A stretch of DNA of 6,158 nucleotides from positions 1 to 6,158 of the forward strand of contig JABZHD010000070.1 in the NCBI GenBank assembly GCA_015259045.1. Reading direction: 5' to 3'. The notes beneath the pieces are model-generated. The model was not told where the DNA came from, made no database searches, and was given only the letters and a program-made list of their open reading frames with translations. Below, one piece after another: positions 1 to 5,715 of this stretch. Position numbers and translations under genes: made by a program. How positions within the stretch are numbered: the stretch's first letter is position 1; each line of letters starts with the position of its first letter. This DNA comes from Atopobium sp. (GTDB taxonomy: Bacteria > Actinomycetota > Coriobacteriia > Coriobacteriales > Atopobiaceae).

Positions 1-2
1 GT

Positions 3-8
3 TATGAT
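3..8 (+). promoter_or_regulatory. Candidate -10 element for the DivIVA-domain gene (promoter cut by window edge)
   Basis: TATGAT matches the sigma-70 consensus TATAAT at five of six positions and would start RNA near position 15, giving a leader of roughly 32 nt before the ATG at 47. The -35 element would lie outside the window, so this is only half a promoter. Nothing else is recognisable in bases 1-46 apart from the ribosome binding site at 33-40. Confidence 0.3.
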
Positions 9-46
9 GTGTGGTACGTCTACTCGCAGACTGAAAGGGAACAAAG

Positions 47-682
47 ATGGCAATCACACCAGCAGACATCGAGCAGCAGACATTCTCTCCTGCTGAGACC
101 GGCTACAATCCAGAGGAAGTTGACGCATTTCTTGAGCAGCTCTCTTCTGAGGTTGATGCAATGCTTCAAAAGATCGCTGACCTCAAGGGCCGTCTGACCA
201 GCACTGAGCAGCAGCTTGCTGCAGCACAGGCTCAGGTTGCAAACCTTGAGGAGAACGCAAGCGTTCCTTCTGTTGAGGAGACAAACGCAGCTGCTATCGC
301 TGCATCCGAGCACCAGATTTCTCAGGTCCTCATTGTTGCTCAGCAGAGCGCAGATAAGCTTGTTGCAGACGCTCGTGCAAACGCAGAGCGTATTCGTAAC
401 GAGGCAGACCAGAAGGCTCGTGAGGTTATCCGTCAGGCTCTTGCAGAGAAGCAGACTGAGCTTGATGAGATTGATCGCCTCAAGCAGTCCCGTGAGGACT
501 TCCGCGCTGAGTACCGTAAGCTTCTCCAGCACTTCCTGGATGACGCGGACTCTGTCTTCCCAGAGACTGTTCTTACCAACAATGCTCCAACTGGTTCCCA
601 GAATGCTGCTCAGCCTGCAGCTCAGCAGACTCAGATTTCTGCACCTGCACCTGCAGCTGGTGACTTCAACGACCTTGACTAA
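47..682 (+). CDS. DivIVA-domain coiled-coil protein
   Basis: This 211-residue protein has a DivIVA-type N-terminus (about residues 3-40) with the family pattern of F-S, G-Y and E-E-V-D-x-F-L. In DivIVA proteins this part targets the membrane and curved cell poles or septa. Residues 40-165 are rich in Glu, Gln, Ala and Lys with heptad-like spacing, predicting a long interrupted coiled coil and oligomerisation. Residues about 176-211 form a Pro/Ala/Gln-rich, probably disordered tail. No signal peptide or membrane segment is seen. The ATG follows GAAAGGGA with a 6-nt gap, which fixes the start. Codons are strongly biased (CGT, GCA, CTT, CAG), more than in the neighbours, suggesting high expression. 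The gene is followed by a strong terminator and is convergent with the next gene. Family knowledge suggests a role in cell division or polar growth. Several DivIVA paralogues are common in this group, so I do not claim it is the principal divIVA/wag31. Confidence 0.88.
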   Translation: MAITPADIEQQTFSPAETGYNPEEVDAFLEQLSSEVDAMLQKIADLKGRLTSTEQQLAAAQAQVANLEENASVPSVEETNAAAIAASEHQISQVLIVAQQSADKLVADARANAERIRNEADQKAREVIRQALAEKQTELDEIDRLKQSREDFRAEYRKLLQHFLDDADSVFPETVLTNNAPTGSQNAAQPAAQQTQISAPAPAAGDFNDLD

Positions 683-704
683 GTCTTAGGTCATTACCTT
701 TCTA

Positions 705-746
705 CTGATAAGCGCTCAGCTCTGCTGGGCGCTTTTTTGTTATCAG
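705..746 (+). terminator. Intrinsic terminator of the DivIVA-domain gene
   Basis: A hairpin with arms 710-720 and 724-734 (AAGCGCTCAGC / GCTGGGCGCTT, one G-T wobble, 3-nt loop) runs straight into six T at 733-738. An outer perfect repeat, CTGATAA (705-711) / TTATCAG (740-746), could lengthen the stem. The T run lies only on the + side, so it should end the upstream gene efficiently. On the minus strand the same hairpin is not followed by T residues, so it is at best a weak stop for the convergent operon ending at 765. Confidence 0.9.
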
Positions 747-764
747 TCGTCTTAAGCGGCAGCT

Positions 765-1817
765 TTATAACCCAGAAGTAAGCTCTTTGCGAAATGTTTG
801 CTTTTGTTCTATATGATGCACATCCTTTCTGTTTTCTCGCCCCTGATAGCGAATAGGTACGCCTTGGCTACGCGCAGCTTCTGCATTTGTGCTTGCAGTG
901 AGTTCAGGGAGCCCTTGCCATACGCGTTTTGGCATCCAATGGGCGCGCAAGTCATATCCTCTTTCTGCAGGCCCGCGACCCTCTAGACCAACTCCCTCGT
1001 AGAAGCGCCTCCACATGGCTTGCACGTATTTCTCATCAGTCGCAAGGTCTGTTCTAGAGAGCAGTTCTTCCAAAGAGGCATCGTCCAGCTGAATTGTTCC
1101 AAAGGTCTTCATTTCTGGTGAATAAAAACTGACTATATGATGAGCTGGATCAACAATAAAAAACCGCTCTGTACTCATCCGTTTGACAAAGTAATTGCAA
1201 GTTAGTGGCACTACGTTTGCATTAGGTTGAAATACAGACATAAAAGAGCCATCTGACATGCGAGAAAACCGCACAAATTGCCGCGTATGCTCTCGTTCAG
1301 TTTCTACCTGCCTAGCCAGTGCATTAAACTCTGCCACGGTTGGGTCTGCAATATCTTCAAGGGCTCCTACACCATAGGAGAATGCAAGACGAATGTATCG
1401 ATGCACAATCTCCGGCATAGTATGAGCATCTGAAGCACATGCCAAAACAATGCGACGCGTTATTTCTCTTGTGCCTACTTTCTTCTCTAGTCCAGTTAGA
1501 ACTCGTTTAGCCAAGGCTACTACTGAGTCATCAGAAGGGTCTGGTCCACAGAGAACATGCTCCCCAAGGCTAGGCTGACAAAAGTTTTCTCTAACAAGAC
1601 GTACGTGTGCCGGGTTAGCATGTGAGAGATAAGTGAGTCCTACAGCCCCTACAACGCCTTCTAAGCTTGGATTACAGGAGATAACAACCTTCTGAGGCTT
1701 GGAGAGTCTTGTAAGCCTCTGAACAAGCGAGACAAGCTCTACGCTCTGATCAGAAGAGCCTGAGTTGAGAGGACTCAATACGGCGTCTTGTTTTGTTGTA
1801 CGAACTTGCTTTGGCAT
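765..1817 (-). CDS. DUF4130/TIGR03915-family partner of the radical SAM repair protein
   Basis: This protein of about 350 residues resembles the 'probable DNA metabolism protein' family (TIGR03915, DUF4130) that travels with TIGR03916 radical SAM proteins. Visible landmarks in ATG numbering are a conserved N-terminal segment at about 42-70, the H-R-Y-I-R-L-A segment near 139, the R-F-S-R-M-x-D-G block at 183-190, and the C-terminal W-R-R-F-Y ... H-W-M-P-K-R-V-W block at about 269-300. Family members are often 240-260 residues; this one has about 40 extra at the N-terminus and about 45 charged residues at the C-terminus. I see no uracil-DNA glycosylase domain, which is fused to some relatives. 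ATG 1817 was chosen because AGAGGG lies 9 nt upstream; TTG 1823 is too close to it. All usable starts (1823, 1817, TTG 1778) lie inside the upstream gene, so the overlap is real and the two genes are co-transcribed. Biochemical function is unknown. Confidence 0.82.
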   Translation of the reverse strand: MPKQVRTTKQDAVLSPLNSGSSDQSVELVSLVQRLTRLSKPQKVVISCNPSLEGVVGAVGLTYLSHANPAHVRLVRENFCQPSLGEHVLCGPDPSDDSVVALAKRVLTGLEKKVGTREITRRIVLACASDAHTMPEIVHRYIRLAFSYGVGALEDIADPTVAEFNALARQVETEREHTRQFVRFSRMSDGSFMSVFQPNANVVPLTCNYFVKRMSTERFFIVDPAHHIVSFYSPEMKTFGTIQLDDASLEELLSRTDLATDEKYVQAMWRRFYEGVGLEGRGPAERGYDLRAHWMPKRVWQGLPELTASTNAEAARSQGVPIRYQGRENRKDVHHIEQKQTFRKELTSGL

Positions 1818-3159
1818 CAGCAATTACCCTCTGTTTAATCAGTTCTTGGTCAAGTGGAGCTGAGGCATCCCTTACGCCACAGCAGGTGAGAAAGTGATGA
1901 GATCGTTTGAGCTGTATTCCCAGCCGTTTAAGATCATCAAAGGTGAGGCGAGACCGTCTTCTTGCAGCAATAATTCTTCGTGCGCCGGTAGGGCCAATAC
2001 CGGGCACTCGTAAAAGTATTTCTAGTGGTGCATCCATAATCTCTACAGGAAATTGATTAAGATGTGCCAGCGCCCATCCAAGCTTTGGATCAATTTCTAA
2101 ATCAAGCCAAGGTGCTTCTGGAGAAACAAGCTCATCAGGAGAAAACGCATAGTAGCGCATAAGCCAATCAGCCTGGTAAAGACGATGTTCTCTACGCAGG
2201 GGAACAGGAGTGTCCAACTCTGGAAGACGATGGTCTTCTATAACAGGAATATAGGCAGAGAAGAATACTCGTTTCAATTCAAATTGTTGATAAAGCGCTT
2301 GCGATAAGTGCAATATTTGATTGTCTGATTCTGGAGAAGCTCCAATGATAATTTGCGTTGATTGTCCAGCAGGCGAGAAGGACCTCTTGCCTGAAGACAC
2401 CCTTGATGAGCGCATAAAGGTATTCTTCAAGCAGTTTGAACGAAGAGCTAAACCTTCTTTTATAATCTGCTTCTGAGTAGGAATAACAATGCCCTTAGAT
2501 TTTCCAGCAGACTTCACAATGCCCTTTGATGCATTTTTAGCTTCAAGCAATTGCCTTTCTTCAGAGACGCGTAGGCGGTGAATGAAAGACATGGGTTTAG
2601 TAACCGTTTCAGCGTTTTTGTGAGGACAAAGTTTAGTAAGTGAGGTTGAGCTAGGTAATTCCAGATTGACGGAGAGCCTATCTGCCAACCGACCAATAGT
2701 GTCAATAAGATCTGGATCTGTTCCGGGAATTACTTTTGCATGAACATAGCCGTTAAACAGCAACTCATTCCTAAGGTAGGAGAGGCATTCAATCATGAGT
2801 TCTGTGGTGTGGTCTGGCGATCCTATAACACCTGAAGAAAGAAAGAGCCCCTCTATGTAATTTCTTTTATAGAAATCTACGGTAAGCTCTGCTAATTCCT
2901 GTGGTGTAAAGGTAGCCCGCTTGGTTTGTGCAGAAGATCTATTGACGCAGTAAGCACAGTCATAACAACAAGCATTAGAAAGTAAAACTTTTAGCAGCGT
3001 AATGCAGCGACCATCAGGGGTAAATGAGTGGCAACAGCCGGCCGCTGAGGCCATTCCTACCTTTCCTGCCTGCGGATCTCTGTCTACACCAGAAGAAGTG
3101 CACGCCGCGTCAAATTTGGCTGCATCTGCAAGTATGGTGAGTTTATCAAGAGTATCCAT
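1750..3159 (-). CDS. Putative DNA modification/repair radical SAM protein (TIGR03916 type)
   Basis: This 469-residue protein carries the radical SAM signature C-x3-C-x2-C at Cys64, Cys68 and Cys71, which binds a 4Fe-4S cluster and cleaves S-adenosylmethionine to a 5'-deoxyadenosyl radical. Before it lies a family-specific N-terminus with further cysteines (Cys20, Cys42/43, Cys52 in G-C-C-H-S-F-T-P-D-G-R-C). The barrel continues through Y-I-E-G-L-F-L-S-S-G-V (101-111) and L-S-V-N-L-E-L-P (162-169). After it come F-S-P-A-G-Q-S-T-Q (261-269) and Y-Q-A-D-W-L (328-333). A helix-hairpin-helix (about 380-415, R-V-P-G-I-G-P) predicts non-specific DNA binding, and a T-C-C-G motif lies near 425. A Lys-rich stretch at about 205-258 looks longer than in typical relatives. 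The ATG is preceded by AGAAAG at 8 nt. It is first in a two-gene operon with the DUF4130 protein, beside LexA-like boxes. The family assignment is firm; a role in repair or modification of DNA is inferred from fusions and the HhH, not shown. Confidence 0.9.
   Translation of the reverse strand: MDTLDKLTILADAAKFDAACTSSGVDRDPQAGKVGMASAAGCCHSFTPDGRCITLLKVLLSNACCYDCAYCVNRSSAQTKRATFTPQELAELTVDFYKRNYIEGLFLSSGVIGSPDHTTELMIECLSYLRNELLFNGYVHAKVIPGTDPDLIDTIGRLADRLSVNLELPSSTSLTKLCPHKNAETVTKPMSFIHRLRVSEERQLLEAKNASKGIVKSAGKSKGIVIPTQKQIIKEGLALRSNCLKNTFMRSSRVSSGKRSFSPAGQSTQIIIGASPESDNQILHLSQALYQQFELKRVFFSAYIPVIEDHRLPELDTPVPLRREHRLYQADWLMRYYAFSPDELVSPEAPWLDLEIDPKLGWALAHLNQFPVEIMDAPLEILLRVPGIGPTGARRIIAARRRSRLTFDDLKRLGIQLKRSHHFLTCCGVRDASAPLDQELIKQRVIADAKASSYNKTRRRIESSQLRLF
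2486..2530 (-). repeat. Short direct repeat inside the radical SAM gene
   Basis: Two 15-bp copies at 2486-2500 and 2516-2530 (ACAATGCCCTTAGAT and ACAATGCCCTTTGAT, 14 of 15 identical) lie exactly 30 bp apart. They keep the reading frame and encode S-K-G-I-V twice (residues 211-215 and 222-226 region). The repeat sits in the Lys-rich insert between the radical SAM barrel and the C-terminal part, so it may mark how that insert grew. Confidence 0.6.
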
Positions 3160-3175
3160 GGCAGCAACTTTCTAC

Positions 3176-3203
3176 TTGAAAATAGAACGTCTGTTCGTAT
3201 ACT
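3176..3203 (+). promoter_or_regulatory. Candidate promoter for the cca gene
   Basis: TTGAAA (3176-3181, five of six to TTGACA) and TATACT (3198-3203, five of six to TATAAT) are separated by 16 bp, a good sigma-70-type match. RNA would start near 3210, leaving a leader of about 75 or 130 nt depending on the cca start. The spacer is almost entirely filled by LexA-like box 1 (3183-3198), which would put a repressor directly between the two elements. Confidence 0.55.
3183..3198. promoter_or_regulatory. LexA-like (SOS) box 1
   Basis: TAGAACGTCTGTTCGT holds the inverted repeat GAAC-N4-GTTC followed by G. The known Gram-positive LexA boxes are CGAAC-N4-GTTCG in Bacillus and TCGAAC-N4-GTTCGA in actinobacteria. 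The site differs from the first only at the first base, and from the second at two of twelve defined bases. It lies in the -35/-10 spacer of the + promoter and 25 bp upstream of the radical SAM start codon on the other strand. That LexA binds it is inferred. Confidence 0.6.
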
Positions 3204-3235
3204 TAGACTATCACGAATGGGGAAGAAGTAAAGAA

Positions 3236-3264
3236 AAATCTAGAACAAATGTTTGTCATTTTAA
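3236..3264 (-). promoter_or_regulatory. Weak candidate promoter for the radical SAM operon
   Basis: Read on the minus strand, TTAAAA (3264-3259) and TAGATT (3241-3236) are separated by 17 bp; each matches its consensus at four of six positions. RNA would start near 3229, about 70 nt before the ATG at 3159. LexA-like box 2 fills the spacer. A different minus-strand promoter closer to the gene is possible (TATACG at 3201-3196 lacks a clear -35). Confidence 0.3.
3241..3256. promoter_or_regulatory. LexA-like (SOS) box 2
   Basis: TAGAACAAATGTTTGT repeats box 1 in layout: TAGAAC, four variable bases, GTT, Y, GT. Outside the central four bases the two sites differ at one position. Against the Bacillus consensus CGAAC-RNRY-GTTYC it matches all inner positions and misses only the two end bases. 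Its centre is 58 bp from that of box 1. Having the same unusual T-A before GAAC in both copies argues that they bind the same protein. Confidence 0.5.
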
Positions 3265-3337
3265 AACCGCAGAAGGGATGTGAATGACGTGTGAAGGATG
3301 TATACTTTTCCCATCAGCAACTGCGGAAGGAATGGCC

Positions 3338-4762
3338 ATGAGCATACAGAAAAACGGCTCTTCACCATGCCTTTCTCGTCCTGTGAATTTACAGATTCCC
3401 ACGTATGCCTTACGTGCATTAGAAATTCTTGAAGATGCTGGATTTGAGGCGTGGATTGTAGGTGGCTGGGTACGAGACGCCCTACGCGGCTCATTTGCCC
3501 ATGATATTGACATCACAACATCGGCAACGTGGCAGCAGAGCAAAGCGACTTTTGTAGCCGTAGGTATTCCTGTGCATGAAACAGGTATTGCATATGGAAC
3601 CGTTACTGCTGTTGTCGAGAAGCACCCTATTGAGGTCACAACGTATCGCTGTGATGGAGAATATCTGGATGGTCGTCGTCCTGATTCTGTGCAGTTTGTC
3701 TCTCGTATAGAGGAAGATCTTGCTCGTAGAGACTTCACTATTAATGCAATGGCATATCACCCAAAAAGGGGATTGCTTGATCTTTATTGCGGTCAAGAAG
3801 ATTTATCTGCACGTGTAATTCGCGCTGTTGGGGAGCCTAAGGTTCGCTTTACAGAGGATGCTCTTCGCATGCTGCGTGCCTTGCGGTTTGCATGCAGACT
3901 CTCGTTTTCAATTGAGGAGAAAACACATCAGGCACTTACTGAGTGTGCGCTGCTACTCTCTCAGGTTGCATCTGAGCGCATTGGCTCGGAAGTGGCTCAA
4001 ATTGTTGAGGCTGGCCATATTGCCCATGCTATCAAGCTGGGATTTCCTGTTCTAGCGATAGCAATTCCAGAGCTCTTGCCACTTCAAAACTTTGATCAAA
4101 GAAGTCCGTATCATGCTTATGACGTGCTGGAGCATACAGCTCGGGTATGCTCTGCAACAGAGGCTCTTACAGCAGGGTGTGCTACTCCCGCTCTTAGGTG
4201 GGCTGCTCTTCTACATGATATTTCAAAGCCAGAAATGTTTAGCGTAGATGCAGATGGTAGAGGTCATTTTTACGGTCATCCAGAAAAAGGTGCAATCGTA
4301 GCAAAAGCCTTGCTTAAACGCTTGGCTCTATCACAGCATTTGAGTAATGAAGTTTGCGCTCTTGTGGCATTGCATGACTATGATGTGGACGTTACAACCT
4401 CGTCGCTTAGGCATATGGTTGCCCTGTTAGCCGAGGCAAGTAAATCGGACGGCATTGCTCTTGCGTATGACCTTTTGACGTTAAAGCAGGCAGATGCTCT
4501 GGCAAAGGCAAATCCTTATCGTAGCTATGCGGTAACGCTTGAGGCTATGAGGACCCTTCTCCTACATGAGGCAAAACGGGGAATTGCTCAGCGTCCACAA
4601 GAGCTGTGCGTTTCGGGTGCAGAAATTATGGAAGTGCTCTCGCTTCAGCCAGGACCTGCTGTGGGCGTGTACCAACGTAAGCTTTTTGAGCTTTATTTAG
4701 CAGGTCAAGTGGAGAATAGAAAAGAAGATCTTCTCGCTATTCTTGCTCAGGGTAATTGGTAA
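3338..4762 (+). CDS. cca: CCA-adding tRNA nucleotidyltransferase with HD domain
   Basis: This enzyme builds or repairs the 3'-CCA end of tRNAs from CTP and ATP in the cytoplasm. From the ATG at 3338 it is 474 residues. It shows the class II nucleotidyltransferase head: G-G-W-V-R-D at 42-47, the metal-binding D-I-D at 56-58, and R-R-D-F-T-I-N-A-M-A at 130-139. The nucleotide-template motif E-D-A-L-R is at 173-177 within the tRNA-binding R-F-T-E-D-A-L-R-M-L-R-A block. An HD domain follows, with H-D-I-S-K-P from 293 and G-H-P-E-K-G-A from about 313, typical of the bacterial HD-containing type. Start 3338 has GGAAGGA 6 nt upstream and leaves a normal short N-terminus; an in-frame ATG at 3284 also has a good site (AGAAGGGA, 5 nt) and would add 18 residues. 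It is divergent from the radical SAM operon, sharing its control region. No terminator follows. Confidence 0.93.
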   Translation: MSIQKNGSSPCLSRPVNLQIPTYALRALEILEDAGFEAWIVGGWVRDALRGSFAHDIDITTSATWQQSKATFVAVGIPVHETGIAYGTVTAVVEKHPIEVTTYRCDGEYLDGRRPDSVQFVSRIEEDLARRDFTINAMAYHPKRGLLDLYCGQEDLSARVIRAVGEPKVRFTEDALRMLRALRFACRLSFSIEEKTHQALTECALLLSQVASERIGSEVAQIVEAGHIAHAIKLGFPVLAIAIPELLPLQNFDQRSPYHAYDVLEHTARVCSATEALTAGCATPALRWAALLHDISKPEMFSVDADGRGHFYGHPEKGAIVAKALLKRLALSQHLSNEVCALVALHDYDVDVTTSSLRHMVALLAEASKSDGIALAYDLLTLKQADALAKANPYRSYAVTLEAMRTLLLHEAKRGIAQRPQELCVSGAEIMEVLSLQPGPAVGVYQRKLFELYLAGQVENRKEDLLAILAQGNW

Positions 4763-4812
4763 AAATAATAAAGAGTGCCAGATTTAATCAATAAAAAAGT
4801 AAGGGCTTTGTA

Positions 4813-4841
4813 TTTTTATAGGTTCGGTAAAACGGTATAGT
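4813..4841 (+). promoter_or_regulatory. Candidate promoter for the TetR-family gene
   Basis: TATAGT at 4836-4841 matches the -10 consensus at five of six positions. The best-spaced -35 (TTTTTA, 4813-4818, 17-bp spacer) is poor. RNA would start near 4848, about 46 nt before the ATG at 4894. The 131-bp gap after cca has no hairpin-plus-T terminator, so read-through from cca is also possible. Confidence 0.35.
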
Positions 4842-4865
4842 AGGCATAAAAAATTATCAGAGAGG

Positions 4866-4882
4866 CGTCATTTTATATGACG
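4866..4882. promoter_or_regulatory. Palindrome, candidate TetR operator
   Basis: CGTCAT and ATGACG form a perfect 6-bp inverted repeat around 5 bp, 17 bp in total. It lies between the candidate -10 (4836-4841) and the start codon of the TetR-family gene. TetR-type dimers commonly bind such palindromes next to their own gene, so autoregulation is a reasonable inference. As RNA it could also form a small hairpin between the AGAGAGG at 4859-4865 and the start codon. Confidence 0.5.
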
Positions 4883-4893
4883 GATAGTGTCGT

Positions 4894-5619
4894 ATGGGGG
4901 AGTTCATGGGCGAGAAGCGCGATTATATTACGTTAGAAGTCATACACCATAATGCTTATGAACAACAGCCTGCAGAAGAACCTGAAGCTCCAGCGCCTTC
5001 CATTTCTCATATTCGTGCCGAAGCTCGTACTAAGAAAAGCGCAGCTACACGTAAGCGTATTATGCACGAGACAACTAAGCTCATGCTTGCTCGTGGAAAT
5101 ACCAACTTCAAAATGAGTGAGATTTCTGATAGAGCTCGTCTTTCAAAGGGCGCGCTATATTACTACTTTTCTGATAGAGAGGCCCTTTTGCAGGCAATCT
5201 TTGACGAGAGTGTTGATGAGCTTGCAAAAGATATTGCGCATACCATTGGTAATAAACCCGCCTCAAAAGAGACGCTTCATGCAATCATCGCTCAACTTGC
5301 TGCTCATATTTTGCCTGACTCACCTTTGGTTTTGGCTTTAATTAACAAGCTTGCAAGCTCTGAGCAGGCACTTATTACCAACATTGAGGGCCCACTTTCT
5401 CGCGTGGTTGTTCTCCTTGCTAACCAGCTTGAGATGGGAAAATTGCAAGGCTTTATTCGCCAGGGTGTTGATTCAAGACTTGCTGCCTGTTCTATTACGG
5501 GTGCATTGGTTCTCTCGGCCATTGGCCTGATGGGAGAGCGTCGCGGTGTGGAGGGTTCTGATGAGCTTGCACAGAATCTGCTAGATATGACACTTGCTGG
5601 TATTGGAATAGACGAATAA
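4894..5619 (+). CDS. TetR/AcrR-family transcriptional regulator with N-terminal extension
   Basis: This 241-residue protein has a clear TetR DNA-binding domain at about residues 50-104: a first helix from T-R-K-R-I-M, then the helix-turn-helix with M-S-E-I-S-D-R-A and the recognition helix L-S-K-G-A-L-Y-Y-Y-F-S-D-R-E-A-L-L. Residues 105-241 are helical and poorly conserved, as expected for a ligand-binding and dimerisation domain; the ligand cannot be read from the sequence. Unusually, about 45 residues rich in Glu, Pro and Ala precede the HTH, and no other ATG, GTG or TTG lies in frame between residue 5 and the HTH, so the extension is probably real. The start may be ATG 4894 (weak site GGAT 8 nt upstream) or ATG 4906 (GGGGGAG but only 3 nt away). 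A 17-bp palindrome upstream suggests autoregulation. No obvious target gene is adjacent; the IS lies 70 bp downstream. Confidence 0.88.
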   Translation: MGEFMGEKRDYITLEVIHHNAYEQQPAEEPEAPAPSISHIRAEARTKKSAATRKRIMHETTKLMLARGNTNFKMSEISDRARLSKGALYYYFSDREALLQAIFDESVDELAKDIAHTIGNKPASKETLHAIIAQLAAHILPDSPLVLALINKLASSEQALITNIEGPLSRVVVLLANQLEMGKLQGFIRQGVDSRLAACSITGALVLSAIGLMGERRGVEGSDELAQNLLDMTLAGIGIDE

Positions 5620-5642
5620 TAGACGAGTAATCAAACGCGTTT

Positions 5643-5669
5643 TTGCATAATGCCAGTTTAACTATGCAA
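5643..5669. repeat. Inverted repeat between the TetR gene and the IS
   Basis: TTGCATA (5643-5649) and TATGCAA (5663-5669) are perfect inverted repeats around 13 bp. No T run follows, so it is not a standard intrinsic terminator. It could be a protein-binding site or a weak RNA hairpin at the 3' end of the TetR transcript. The palindrome AAACGCGTTT lies just before it at 5633-5642. Confidence 0.3.
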
Positions 5670-5715
5670 TTTAAAGAGCGCCCTTGTGATGTGACCCCCA
5701 AAAGTTAGACTTTTT

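Noticed and set aside
20..532. Antisense open frame of 170 codons
   Set aside because: Low-complexity Leu/Cys/Ser-rich translation fully opposite the DivIVA-domain gene; its openness is explained by the codon bias of the real gene, and it has no ribosome binding site or domain.
216..689. Second + frame of 157 codons inside the DivIVA-domain gene
   Set aside because: Leu/Arg/Ser-rich shadow of the true frame, with no recognisable motif.
705..746. Bidirectional terminator for both convergent units
   Set aside because: The hairpin is symmetric, but only the + strand has a T run after it; I see no clear intrinsic terminator for the minus-strand operon ending at 765.
3256..3738. Minus-strand frames of 160 and 77 codons opposite the start of cca
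   Set aside because: They lie antisense to conserved nucleotidyltransferase motifs and resemble no known protein.
4825..4837. CGGTA direct repeat (4825-4829 and 4833-4837) as a regulator site
   Set aside because: Two 5-bp copies 8 bp apart overlapping a -10-like element are too short to distinguish from chance.
5633..5644. AAACGCGTTTTT as terminator of the TetR gene
   Set aside because: The 10-bp palindrome leaves no loop for a hairpin and the T run is part of the palindrome.
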